DNA from: DASQGA01 sp963722715
GTDB taxonomy: Bacteria > Actinomycetota > Thermoleophilia > Gaiellales > Gaiellaceae
Length of the DNA stretch: 64,000 nucleotides
NCBI GenBank assembly: GCA_963722715.1
Contig: CAVROA010000011.1
Coordinates: 178,445 to 242,444 of the forward strand
Direction: 5' to 3'
Below the pieces are notes generated by a model. The model did not search any database, had not been told where the DNA came from, and saw only the letters and a program-made list of their open reading frames with translations. Shown here in pieces: positions 32,105 through 41,148 of the stretch (its first letter is position 1; every line of letters begins with the position of its first letter). The position numbers and the translations under genes were made by a program.

Positions 32105-34722
32105 CTAGCCGCCGACGGCGACCGTCTCGACGCCCTGCTCCGCGAGGGCTGCCTGGGCCGCCGCCAGCCGCGCCAGAGGAACGCGGTACGGCGAGCAAGA
32201 GACGTAGTCCAGCCCGAGACGATGGCAGAAGGCGACCGACTTCGGGTCACCCCCGTGCTCGCCGCAGATCCCGAGCTTCAGGTCGGGCTTCACCGTCCGC
32301 GCCCGTTCGATCGCGATCGTCATCAGGTCCCCCACCCCGCTCTCGTCCAGGGTCTCGAACGGGTTCTGCGTGAGGACGCCTTCCTCGAGGTAGTTGGTCA
32401 GGAACTTGCCCTCCGCGTCGTCGCGTGAGAAGGCGAGCGTCGTCTGGGTCAGATCGTTGGTCCCGAAGCTGAAGAAGTCCGCGTGCTCGGCGATCTCGTC
32501 GGCCCGCACGCAGGCGCGCGGCACCTCGATCATCGTCCCGATCAGGTAGTCGATCTCCCGCTCGGCTTGCTCCATCTCGGCCGAGGCCGTGTCGAGCGTC
32601 AGCTCGACGGAGCCGCCGAAGCTCTTCGGCGAACCCGACGAGAGGGTGCATGATCTCGACGAGCGGGGCATCGCCCGTCCGCTTCTCGACGGCGAGCGCG
32701 GCGCGGACGATCGCCTGCACCTGCATCGCGTACATCTCCGGATACATGAGCCCGAGACGGCATCCGCGCGTCCCGAGCATGGGGTTCTCCTCGTGCAGGG
32801 CGCGGATCCGCCGGCGCATCTCGTCGGATTCCGCCTCGTCCAGGGAGCGGCAGGAACTCGTGCAGGGGCGGGTCGAGGAGGCGAATCGTGACCGGAAGCC
32901 CGGCCATGGCCTCGAAGATCCCCTCGAAGTCCTCCTGTTGGAACGGCAAGAGCTCCGCCAGAACGGTCCGGCGCTCCTCCTCGCCGCGGGCCATGATCAT
33001 CTTCCGGACGAGCGGCAGGCGCTCCTCGGCCATGAACATGTGCTCGGTCCGGCAGAGGCCGATGCCCTCGGCGCCGAACTCACGCGCCTTCACAGCGTCG
33101 GCCGGCGTGTCTGCATTCGCTCGCACCTTCAGCCGTCGGATGTCGTCGGCCCAGCCGAGGACGGTCTCGAAGTTCTCGTCGATCTTGGGGGGCACGAGCG
33201 GCACCTCGCCGACGATCACGTCTCCCGTCCCGCCGTTGATGGTGAGCAGGTCGCCCTCGCGGAGCTCCTGGCCTCCGACCCTGATCCGCTTCCCTTCCAG
33301 ATCGATGGCCAGCCCTTCGCAGCCGGCGACGCACGGCTTCCCCATTCCCCTGGCCACGACCGCGGCATGGGAGGTCATCCCGCCCTGTGCGGTCAGGATC
33401 CCGCGCGCCTGCATGATCCCGTGGATGTCGTCCGGGGTCGTCTCCCAGCGAACGAGGATGACGTCCTCCCCGGCCCGCCCCCGGGCCTCCGCATCGTCCG
33501 CGTCCAGCACGATCTTCCCGGTCGCCGCTCCGGGTGAGGCATTCAAGCCCTTCGCCACGACCTCGTAGTCCGCCGTCGGGTCGATCATCGGGTGCAGGAG
33601 CTGGTCGAGCTGTGCCGCCTCGATCCGTGTCACCGCCTCCTCCCGCGAGATGAGGCCTTCATCGACCATGTCGACGGCGATCCGGAGCGCAGCGGGCGCC
33701 GTTCGCTTGCCCGACCGGGTCTGGAGGATGTAGAGCGAGCCCTCCTCGACGGTGAACTCGATGTCCTGCATCTCGCGGTAGTGCTCCTCGAGGCGCCGGG
33801 TCGTCTCCGCCAGCTCGGCGAATGCCTCAGGGAGAGCGTCCTCCATCCGAGCGAGCGGCTCGGGCGTTCGGATGCCGGCTACCACGTCCTCACCCTGGGC
33901 GTTCGTCAGGAACTCCCCCCAGAGGCCCGGCTCGCCCGTCGAGGGGTCACGGGTGAAGGAGACACCGGTGCCGGATCGGTCTCCCCTGTTCCCGAACACC
34001 ATCTGGACGACGTTCACGGCCGTCCCGAGATCGTCGGGGATGTCGTTGGCGCGCCGGTACACCTGCGCCCGCGGGGTCTCCCAGGAGTCGAAGACGGCGC
34101 GGACCGCCCGCTTCAGCTGCTCTCGCGGCTCCTGCGGAAAGTCTCGACCAGTGCCTTCCCGGTAGATCTCCTTGAAGCGGCCGACGAGCTCTCGCAGGTC
34201 GTCCGCGGAAAGCTCGACGTCCTGGCGCACTCCTCGGGTGTCCTTGAGCGCAGTCAGTGGTTCTTCGAAGTCCTGGGCCGACACTCCGTCGACGACCTCG
34301 CCGTACATCTGGAGCAGCCGCCGGTACGCGTCGTAGGCAAAGCGTGCGTTCCCGGTCGTGGCGGCGAGGCCCTCGACTGCCTCGTCGTTGAGGCCGAGGT
34401 TCAGGATCGTGTCCATCATCCCGGGCATCGACACAGCGGCGCCCGAGCGAACGGAGACGAGCAGCGGGTCGCTCCGGTCGCCGAGGCCCTTCGCGGTGGT
34501 CTCTTCGAGGCGCACTAGGTGCTCCTCGATCTCATCCTCGAGCCCCTCGGGAAGCTCTTTGCCGGCCCGCATGTACTCGACGCAGGCCTGCGTCGTAACC
34601 GTGAAGCCGGCCGGAACGGGAATGCCGAGCGTCGTCATCTCGGCAAGCCCTGTTCCCTTGCCACCGAGCAGCTCGCGACCGAGGTCGGCACCCTCCGCGA
34701 AGTCGTAGACGTAGCGTGTCAT
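32105..34722 (-). pseudogene. ppdK: pyruvate, phosphate dikinase with two single-base frame shifts in the C-terminal domain
   Basis: Interconverts pyruvate + ATP + Pi and PEP + AMP + PPi. Bridged length is ~871 residues, the family norm. ATG 34722 starts TRYVYDFAEGADLGRELLGG. The nucleotide-binding domain includes NVVQMVFGNRGDRSGTGVSF. The phosphohistidine domain has GGMTSHAAVVARGMGKPCVA, with catalytic His and the neighbouring Thr targeted by the regulatory protein. Near 32851 and again near 32626 one extra base shifts the frame; the following frames continue with the ENPMLGTRGCRLGLMYPEMY segment and ADFFSFGTNDLTQTTLAFSR to CGEHGGDPKSVAFCHRLGL. All catalytic segments are present. Its regulator ppsR is upstream. 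Confidence 0.88.
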
Positions 34723-34756
34723 GGGCGCTCGGGATCTTTCCACACTCGCGTAGCCG

Positions 34757-34957
34757 CTAAGCGGGCGGCGCGGGGCTCCGGCCGCGCTCCGAGAGCCACG
34801 CAACCAGGCGGATCCCCATCCAGACCGGTGTCAGGATCACGTAGAAGACGAAGAGGCCGAGGGCCAGGAGCACGCCCCAGAACGGCCAGTAGAACCACGG
34901 AACTGGCCGCTTCGGGCCTGCAGAAGGAGGTATCGCTCGCCCGCTTCCCCCGCTCAT
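34757..34957 (-). CDS. small single-span membrane protein of unknown function
   Basis: A 66-residue protein: a Gly/Pro-rich polar N-terminus, one long hydrophobic segment (residues ~22-45, PFWGVLLALGLFVFYVILTP) and a short basic Arg/Pro-rich C-terminus. No family recognised. It lies between ppsR and ppdK in the same orientation. Its ATG (34957-34955) is inside an 8-bp perfect inverted repeat, so initiation could be structure-controlled. Support is the clean hydrophobic profile and the context. Confidence 0.6.
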   Translation of the reverse strand: MSGGSGRAIPPSAGPKRPVPWFYWPFWGVLLALGLFVFYVILTPVWMGIRLVAWLSERGRSPAPPA

Positions 34958-34977
34958 AGGCCGGCCTTTGGCCTATG
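34955..34977. repeat. inverted repeat covering the start codon of the small membrane protein
   Basis: Arms CATAGGCC (34955-34962) and GGCCTATG (34970-34977) pair perfectly around a seven-base loop. On the minus-strand mRNA the 3' arm ends in the ATG start codon of the small membrane protein. Confidence 0.6.
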
Positions 34978-34994
34978 AAGCGTGTGGAGGGGGT

Positions 34995-35079
34995 GTGGGG
35001 GAACCGGGAGGTTCCTCCACGTTGGACTGTAAGAAGGGGGCTCGTGGGGGAAACATGGTTTCCCCCGCGGGAGCGAGCC
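34995..35079. repeat. two tandem related G-rich hairpins between ppsR and the small membrane gene
   Basis: Hairpin 1: GTGGGGGAACC (34995-35005) pairs with GGTTCCTCCAC (35010-35020) over an 11-bp stem with one wobble. Hairpin 2: GTGGGGGAAAC (35044-35054) is almost the same sequence and pairs with GTTTCCCCCGC (35058-35068) around ATG; GGCTCG (35039-35044) and CGAGCC (35074-35079) can add an outer stem. The shared GTGGGGGAA core suggests a duplicated palindromic unit (REP-like). There is no T-run, so intrinsic termination is not indicated. Confidence 0.6.
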
Positions 35080-35094
35080 GGAGGCGAGCGACGG

Positions 35095-35916
35095 TCATGC
35101 CGGCGCTGCCATGGCGCGCTCCTGCACGATCCTGATGATTCGATGCGCCGTTTCCTCGATCGCGAGGTTCGAGACCTCGATGATGGGACAGCCGAGCCGC
35201 TTGTGGATCTCCTCCGCGTACTCGAGCTCGTCGTAGACATCTGCGAGCGCGGCGTACTTCGCCTTCCGGCCGCGCATGTGGCGAACGCGCTCGACGCGGA
35301 TCTCGGCCAGGGTCTCAGCTCCGATCGTGAGGCCGACCACGCGACCCGGCTCCACGTCCCAGAGCTCCTTCGGAGGATCGATTCCCTTGACGATCGGGAC
35401 GTTGGCCGCCTTGTAGCCCAGATATCCGAGGTAGATGGAGAGGGGCGTCTTCGAGCTCCTCGAGACGCCGACCAGGACGATGTCCGCGTCCTTCAGGCCG
35501 CGGGCGCCGGCCCCGTCGTCGAAGCGGACGGCGAACTCGATCGCGGCCATCCGCTTGAAGTAGCTCGAGTCGAGCTTCGGTGGGGCGCCCGCCTCCATCT
35601 TCGCCGGAAGGCCCGACACCTTCGCCACAGCCTCGATCGGGTGGCCGAGCAGGTCGCAATAGTGGAGCTTGTAGCGGCGGCAGAGCATCCGCATGAGCTC
35701 CCGGTAGCCGGTCTCCACGAGCGTGTAGACGACGACTGCGCGGCGTCCGCGGGCCCGGGCCGCGGCGAGATGCACGTCGTCGGCGCTGGTGATCCTCGGG
35801 TGGCGAACGACCTCGATCGTCAGGTCGGGGAACTGCCGCTCGACTGCCTGGACGACCCGGGTGGCGGTCTCGCCGGTGGCGTCGGAGATGACGTGGAGCT
35901 CGACGGTGTCGGTCAC
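35095..35916 (-). CDS. ppsR: PPDK regulatory protein, bifunctional Thr kinase/phosphorylase (DUF299)
   Basis: Inactivates PPDK by ADP-dependent phosphorylation of the Thr next to its catalytic His and reactivates it by Pi-dependent dephosphorylation. The 273 residues include VELHVISDATGETATRVVQA at the N-terminus and the P-loop-like LVGVSRSSKTPLSIYLGYLG near the middle, followed by the conserved VGLTIGAETLAEIRVERVR block. GTG 35916 matches the conserved start and lies 10 bp after the glyS stop. Being near ppdK, whose target Thr is intact, makes a PPDK (rather than PEP synthase) partner likely. Confidence 0.94.
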   Translation of the reverse strand: MTDTVELHVISDATGETATRVVQAVERQFPDLTIEVVRHPRITSADDVHLAAARARGRRAVVVYTLVETGYRELMRMLCRRYKLHYCDLLGHPIEAVAKVSGLPAKMEAGAPPKLDSSYFKRMAAIEFAVRFDDGAGARGLKDADIVLVGVSRSSKTPLSIYLGYLGYKAANVPIVKGIDPPKELWDVEPGRVVGLTIGAETLAEIRVERVRHMRGRKAKYAALADVYDELEYAEEIHKRLGCPIIEVSNLAIEETAHRIIRIVQERAMAAPA

Positions 35917-35926
35917 GCCGTGGACC

Positions 35927-37870
35927 CTAGCGAGGGATCTGCGAGAGATCGCCGAGCGCGCCGACCGCGTCCCTGACATCCAGGAGCAGACGCAGGCGGT
36001 TGGCCCGGACAGCTTCGTCCTCGGCCATCACGTGCACCTCGTCGAAGAACCGGTCGACGGGTGGGCCGAGCTCGGACGCCGCTTCGAGTGCCGCGCCGAA
36101 CTCGCGCGCCTGCACGGCGGCATCGATACGGGGTCCTGCTTCGCCCAGGGTCTCGAGGAGCGCCCGCTCGGCAGGCTCCGAGACCAGGACGGGATCGATG
36201 GCAGGTGCGGCTCCGCCCGCCTTGCCCGCAAGGCTGTTCGCCCGGTCGAAGGCCGTGTATGCATCGGCGAATGCTTGCGACTCCGCCTCGGCGGCCAGCG
36301 CCCGAGCCAGGCGCGCCACGGCGCCCAGCTCAGTCAGGGCCGAGCGCCTGGCCGCGCGCACGAACTCGACCGGGACGTCGAGAAGCCCCTCCAGGCGCTC
36401 GAGCACGAACTCGGGCACGTCGGAGGCGTCGTCGGTCACCTCCGCGCCCTGTTCGGTCAGGAGCTCGAGATCCCGGGCGACCAGTCCGGCCAGGTCGATC
36501 TCCAGTTCGCCGTCGACCGCGAGGCGGGAGAGCCCGATCGCCGCCCGGCGCAGCCCGTACGGGTCGCGGGAGCCCCTCGGTCGCTCTCCGAGCGCGAAGG
36601 CGACGGCGAGGTTGTCGATCTTGTCGGCGGCGGAGAGCACGCGTCCAGCGGCTGTCTCCGGCAGCGGCCCGCCCGCCTGGTCCGGGAGGTAATGCTCGGC
36701 GATGGCCGCCGCAACGCCTTCCGGAACTCCGGCGAGGCGGGCGTACTCCCCGCCGATGAACCCCTCTAGCTCAGGGAACTCGTGCACCATCGTCGAGGCC
36801 TGGTCGGCCTTGGCCAGGCGGGCGGCCTCTCCGGACGCATCGCCGCCCCCCAGGAGGTCGCAGAGCTCACGGAGCCTGACGGCCTTGTCGGCGAACGTGC
36901 CCGCCCGCGCATGGAACGTGATCGAGTCGAGCTGCTCCGCCATGGCTTCGATTCCCACTTGGACGTCCCGCTCGTAGGAGAACCGCGCATCGTCCAGGCG
37001 TCCCTCCAGCACGCGCTCGTTCCCGGTCCGGACGACACCGGGGTCGCCGCCGTTCGCGACGAAGGCGAAGCGGGCGCCGCCGAGCGGAAAGTAGCGCTGG
37101 TGGGACTGCATCGCGGTCACGATCACGCGTTCCGGCAGGTCGAGGAAGCGCTCGTCGAAGCTCCCCTCGAGAACGAGCGGCGACTCGACGAGATACACCA
37201 CCTCCTCCAGGACCCCGGCCGGGTCCCCCCACTCCCCGGTCGCGTCGAGGCCCTCGACGATCAATCGGCGCCGCTCCGCCGAGTCGGGCTCGACCTGTGC
37301 TTTACGCAAGACGGTCTCGTAAGCCGAGGCCTCAGGTATCTCGACCGTGCCGGCGCCGAAGCGATGGCCGTGGGAGACGCTGCCCGAGGGGATCGCCTCC
37401 GGGCCGACCTCGATCGTCTCTGCGTCCAACTTCGCGCAGATCCACCGGATCGGCCGTGGAAAGCGGAGGTCGAGCTCACGGTCCCAGGTCATGGTCTTGC
37501 CGGCTGCGAGACCTCCCACGACCTGCCAGAGCCGCTCGCCGAGCGGGGGCGCCGACTGGCGGCCCCAGACGTAGTCGTCGCGAACCGTCAGCTCGTCGAC
37601 GCCGAGGCCGAGCCCGCGGGCGAACCCTTCCGCCGCCTTGGTCGGCTTGTCGTCTTTGAAGGCAATCCCGACTCCGGGCCCTCGCTTCTCCTCGCCCGCT
37701 GCGTCGGGCTCGAAGCCCTCGACCAGCAGAGCGAGCCGCCTGGGCCCGACCAGCACCTTGCCCTCGCCGCCGAAGGCTGGGAGCCAGCGGTCGCGAAGCT
37801 CTCCCTCGGCCCACCTGCAGAACGCCGCGGGAAGCTCCTCGCAGCCGATCTCAAGCAGCAGCGTGCTCAA
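35927..37870 (-). CDS. glyS: glycyl-tRNA synthetase beta subunit
   Basis: Second subunit of the tetrameric bacterial GlyRS, responsible for tRNA recognition and holding an HD-like domain. The 647 residues begin STLLLEIGCEELPAAFCRWA. The central SPLVLEGSFDERFLDLPERV and VIVTAMQSHQRYFPL motifs are typical, as are the HD-type region FADKAVRLRELCDLLGG and the C-terminal DALR-like domain ending SQIPR. The TTG start at 37870 overlaps the last 20 bases of glyQ and is the only start compatible with the conserved N-terminus. Confidence 0.95.
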   Translation of the reverse strand: MSTLLLEIGCEELPAAFCRWAEGELRDRWLPAFGGEGKVLVGPRRLALLVEGFEPDAAGEEKRGPGVGIAFKDDKPTKAAEGFARGLGLGVDELTVRDDYVWGRQSAPPLGERLWQVVGGLAAGKTMTWDRELDLRFPRPIRWICAKLDAETIEVGPEAIPSGSVSHGHRFGAGTVEIPEASAYETVLRKAQVEPDSAERRRLIVEGLDATGEWGDPAGVLEEVVYLVESPLVLEGSFDERFLDLPERVIVTAMQSHQRYFPLGGARFAFVANGGDPGVVRTGNERVLEGRLDDARFSYERDVQVGIEAMAEQLDSITFHARAGTFADKAVRLRELCDLLGGGDASGEAARLAKADQASTMVHEFPELEGFIGGEYARLAGVPEGVAAAIAEHYLPDQAGGPLPETAAGRVLSAADKIDNLAVAFALGERPRGSRDPYGLRRAAIGLSRLAVDGELEIDLAGLVARDLELLTEQGAEVTDDASDVPEFVLERLEGLLDVPVEFVRAARRSALTELGAVARLARALAAEAESQAFADAYTAFDRANSLAGKAGGAAPAIDPVLVSEPAERALLETLGEAGPRIDAAVQAREFGAALEAASELGPPVDRFFDEVHVMAEDEAVRANRLRLLLDVRDAVGALGDLSQIPR

Positions 37871-38726
37871 GGGGCGGGTGTCGCTGCTCGAGGTATGCCT
37901 GCGCGACGCGGCGAGCGAGCGCACGGACGCGGCCGATGTATCCGGCCCGCTCCGTGACGGAGATCGCCCCGCGCGCATCGAGCAGGTTGAAGGTGTGGGA
38001 GCACTTGAGGACCTGGTCGTAGGCCGGAATCGGAAGCTCTCGTTCGAGGAGGTGGCGGCACTCGGCCTCGTGCTCGTCGAAGCGGCGCGTGAGGATGTCG
38101 ACGGGAGCCTCCTCGAAGTTGTAGACCGACCACTGCCGCTCGTTCTCGCGGTAGACGTCCCCCCAGGTCACCCCGGGCGCCCACACGAGCTCGAACGCGG
38201 TCTGCTTGCTCTGGAGAAAGAGCGCGAGCCGCTCGAGGCCGTACGTGATCTCCGCCGGGATCAGGTCGAGTTCGAGACCGCCCAGCTGCTGGAAGTACGT
38301 GAATTGGGTCACCTCCATGCCGTCGATCCAGACTTCCCAGCCCAGGCCCCAGGCACCGAGGGTCGGGCCTTCCCAGTCGTCCTCGACGAGGCGAACGTCG
38401 TGCTTGTCCGTGTCGATCCCGAGTGCCCGCAGCGACTCGAAGTAGATATCGAGGACGTCCTCGGGCGCCGGCTTCAGAAGCACCTGGTACTGGAAGTAGT
38501 GCTGGAACCGGTACGGGTTCTCGCCGTAGCGCCCGTCCGAAGGGCGGATCGAAGGCTCGACGTACGCGGTCTTCCACGGGTCGGGCCCGAGGGAACGGAG
38601 GAAAGTCGCCGGATTGAAGGTGCCCGCGCCGACTTCGGTGTGGTACGGCTGGAGGAGCACGCAGCCCTGGTCGGCCCAGTAGCGCTCCAGGGTCAGGATC
38701 GTCTCCTGGTAGGTCGGTACGCCCAT
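37851..38726 (-). CDS. glyQ: glycyl-tRNA synthetase alpha subunit
   Basis: Catalytic class II core of the alpha2-beta2 GlyRS that makes glycyl-adenylate. The 291-residue length is standard. Conserved parts are ILTLERYWADQGCVLLQPYH, EVGAGTFNPATFLRSLGPDP, VEPSIRPSDGRYGENPYRFQ, and GWEVWIDGMEVTQFTYFQQL with class II motif residues. ATG 38726 is unambiguous. The gene overlaps glyS by 20 bp and sits 18 bp after recO, a frequent actinobacterial arrangement (recO-glyQ-glyS). Confidence 0.97.
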   Translation of the reverse strand: MGVPTYQETILTLERYWADQGCVLLQPYHTEVGAGTFNPATFLRSLGPDPWKTAYVEPSIRPSDGRYGENPYRFQHYFQYQVLLKPAPEDVLDIYFESLRALGIDTDKHDVRLVEDDWEGPTLGAWGLGWEVWIDGMEVTQFTYFQQLGGLELDLIPAEITYGLERLALFLQSKQTAFELVWAPGVTWGDVYRENERQWSVYNFEEAPVDILTRRFDEHEAECRHLLERELPIPAYDQVLKCSHTFNLLDARGAISVTERAGYIGRVRALARRVAQAYLEQRHPPLEHAAA

Positions 38727-38744
38727 GAGGCGTGATCCTACGGT

Positions 38745-39491
38745 TCAGGCCCGCTGGGCCAGGGTGCGGAGGCGAAAGCCGCCGTGGAACTCGTACGACG
38801 ACTCGATCACGCGCAGGCACTCGCGCAGGCCGCGGGGGGTCGCCCCGGCTGTCACCGCCTCGGAGAGTGGGCGCTCGAGCAAGCCCCGCATCCCCTCGAA
38901 GCCCTCGGCCGAGATCGGGATCGAGCCGGCCTCGCAGGAGGCGCAGACGGCTCCGCCCGCCTGTGGCGAGAAACCGACGAGGCCCGCCTCCTCTCCGCAG
39001 GCGGCACAGCCGGCGAGGTGCGGGAGGTAGCCGGCGAGCCAGAGGAGCTTCAGCTGGAAGGAGAGGACGAGTGGGTCGAGAGAGGGTTGGGCGGGAAGCC
39101 GCGCCTCGATGGCGTCCAGCAGGTCGAGAAATCGAGTCAGGGCGTGGAAAGCGCGCGCGTTCGCGTCTCCCTCGAGGAAGAGCCGCAGCACCGCCTCGAG
39201 GCCGATGTGGCCGACGGCGAGCCGGTAGCCGTCGGTGCGGCTCAGATCGTGGGGGCGGATGAGATCGACGCCGGTCACGGTGTGGAGCTCTCCCCTCCCC
39301 TCGTGCAGCATCGCCTCGACGTGGCTGAAGGGCTCGAGTCGGCCTCCGAAGCGCGATTTCGTCTTGCGTGCGCCCTTCGCGATCGCTCCGGCGCGGCCCC
39401 GCTCGAGCGTGAAGAGATGGAGCACGCGGTCGGCCTCGCCGTAGCGAATCGACCGCAGGACGACGGCCTCGGTCTTCCACGAGCGCGGCAC
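38745..39491 (-). CDS. recO: DNA repair protein RecO
   Basis: RecFOR mediator that anneals DNA and loads RecA on SSB-coated strands. The 248 residues contain an N-terminal OB fold (KTEAVVLRSIRYGEADRVLH, then GAIAKGARKTKSRFGGRLEP), a helical core, and a C-terminal zinc-ribbon-like CAACG...CASC pair at ~150-185. GTG 39491 is preferred because it sits four residues before the conserved KTEAVVL; a longer frame overlaps the divergent promoter and the glutaredoxin start. Confidence 0.93.
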   Translation of the reverse strand: MPRSWKTEAVVLRSIRYGEADRVLHLFTLERGRAGAIAKGARKTKSRFGGRLEPFSHVEAMLHEGRGELHTVTGVDLIRPHDLSRTDGYRLAVGHIGLEAVLRLFLEGDANARAFHALTRFLDLLDAIEARLPAQPSLDPLVLSFQLKLLWLAGYLPHLAGCAACGEEAGLVGFSPQAGGAVCASCEAGSIPISAEGFEGMRGLLERPLSEAVTAGATPRGLRECLRVIESSYEFHGGFRLRTLAQRA

Positions 39492-39551
39492 CCTCGCAAG
39501 TCTAGACAGCAGGTGGGAAGACACTCCTACCCGGGTACGTTGAAAGTCGGG

Positions 39552-39803
39552 ATGGCACGAATCGAGATGTACACGACTGCCTGGTGCGGCTACTGCCACC
39601 GGGCAAAGGCGCTCCTGAGCCAGAAGGGTCTCGCCTACGAGGAGATCCGGATCGACGATCAGCCCGACTTCCGGGCGCGTCTCCAGGAGCGGACCGGCGG
39701 CTGGACCGTTCCCCAGATCGTGATCGACGACCGCCCGATCGGCGGCTACACCGAGCTCTGGCAGCTCGACCGCGCCGGCGCCCTCGACGACCTCGCTGCC
39801 TAG
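39552..39803 (+). CDS. glutaredoxin
   Basis: An 83-residue thiol-disulfide oxidoreductase with the dithiol active site TAWCGYCHRAKALLSQKGL near residues 8-26, the TVPQIVIDDRPIGGYTEL cis-proline and glutathione-binding segment, and a typical C-terminal helix. It resembles the GrxC/mycoredoxin group. ATG 39552 is the natural start. Divergent from recO, about 60 bp away, and followed by an MFS transporter. Confidence 0.93.
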   Translation: MARIEMYTTAWCGYCHRAKALLSQKGLAYEEIRIDDQPDFRARLQERTGGWTVPQIVIDDRPIGGYTELWQLDRAGALDDLAA

Positions 39804-39845
39804 CCTCCAGCTTCCGCCTGACGCCGGCCGGTAGGCTCGCGCGCC

Positions 39846-41147
39846 GTGGCGGACGACCAGTTTCCCCAGGACGAGCTGCCGCCGGGCATCGACCGCCCCG
39901 GCCTGCGCAGCCGCTTCGCGCGCGTTGCCGTCGACACGCGCCCGCTGCGCGAGTCCAGGAACTTCCGCCTGCTCTGGACCGGCCAGGCCGTGTCCTACGT
40001 CGGCAGCCAGATCACGCTGGTTGCGATTCCGTTCCAGGTCTACGAGCTCACGGGCTCGACGCTCGCCGTCGGCCTGATCAGCCTGTTCGAGCTCGTGCCG
40101 CTCCTCGCATTTGCGCTCGCCGGCGGCGCGATCGCAGACGCCACCGACCGGCGCCGCCTCATCCTCCTGACCGAGATCGGCTTCATGGCCGTCACGGGCG
40201 GGCTCGTCGTCAACGCGCTCCTGCCCGAGCCACGCGTCTGGATCCTCTACGTCCTTGCGGCGCTGAGCGTCGCCTGCTGGAGTCTCGGTGCTCCCGCGAT
40301 GCGGTCGCTGGTCCCACTGATCGTCACGGAGGAGCAGATTCCGGCGGCGATGGCGCTCGAGGGGATCTACGGCAATCTCGGCGCTGTCGCGGGGCCGGCC
40401 ATCGGCGGCATCCTGATCGCGACGATCGGGCTTCCGCTCACCTACGGGCTCGACGTCCTGACGTTCGCCGCCTCGCTCGCGACCGTCTGGGCGCTTCCGA
40501 GCTTCCCGCCTGTTCCGGACGCCGACCGGCCGGGAATCAGGTCAACGCTCGAAGGGCTCCGCTTCGTAGGAAAGCGCAAGGTGCTGCTCGGGATCTTCCT
40601 CGTCGACACGAACGCCATGATCTTCGGGATGCCGAGCGCCCTCTTCCCTGCCGTTGCCGACCGTCAGTTCGACGCCGGAGCCGAAGTGGTCGGCTTCCTG
40701 TACGCGGCTCCCTACGCGGGCGCCCTGGTCGCCTCGCTGCTATCCGGCTGGATGGGGCAGATCCACCGCCAGGGCGTCGCGGTAGTGATCGCAGCGGCGT
40801 GCTGGGGGCTGGCACTGATCGGTTTCGGCCTCGCGTCTGCGCTCTGGCTGGCGCTGTTCATGCTGGCCCTCGCCGGCGCCGCCGACATGGTCAGCGCCAT
40901 CTTTCGGAGCACGATCGTCTTCGCGGCGACGCCGGAGGGAATGCGGGGCCGGATCCTCGGCATCGAGCTCGTGCAGGTGGCCGGTGCCCCGACGCTGGGT
41001 AACCTCGAGGCGGGCGTGGTCGCGGCGCTCACGAGCATCCGCACCTCGATCGTCTCGGGCGGGATTCTGTGCATCGCCGGAACCGCAGTCGCCTGCCTGG
41101 CGATTCCGCAGCTCATTCGCTACGACTCGCGCGAGCCGGAGCGCTAG
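39846..41147 (+). CDS. MFS transporter (EntS-like, MFS_3)
   Basis: A 433-residue protein with about twelve hydrophobic helices after a ~40-residue polar N-terminus. The first helix region FRLLWTGQAVSYVGSQITLV, the loop GGAIADATDRRRLIL (MFS signature A) and GRILGIELVQVAGAPTLGNL place it with the MFS_3/enterobactin-exporter-like family. The cargo is unknown. GTG 39846 gives the usual extended start of this subgroup; the next start would remove part of helix 1. Convergent with mutM. Confidence 0.9.
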   Translation: MADDQFPQDELPPGIDRPGLRSRFARVAVDTRPLRESRNFRLLWTGQAVSYVGSQITLVAIPFQVYELTGSTLAVGLISLFELVPLLAFALAGGAIADATDRRRLILLTEIGFMAVTGGLVVNALLPEPRVWILYVLAALSVACWSLGAPAMRSLVPLIVTEEQIPAAMALEGIYGNLGAVAGPAIGGILIATIGLPLTYGLDVLTFAASLATVWALPSFPPVPDADRPGIRSTLEGLRFVGKRKVLLGIFLVDTNAMIFGMPSALFPAVADRQFDAGAEVVGFLYAAPYAGALVASLLSGWMGQIHRQGVAVVIAAACWGLALIGFGLASALWLALFMLALAGAADMVSAIFRSTIVFAATPEGMRGRILGIELVQVAGAPTLGNLEAGVVAALTSIRTSIVSGGILCIAGTAVACLAIPQLIRYDSREPER

Positions 41148-41148
41148 T

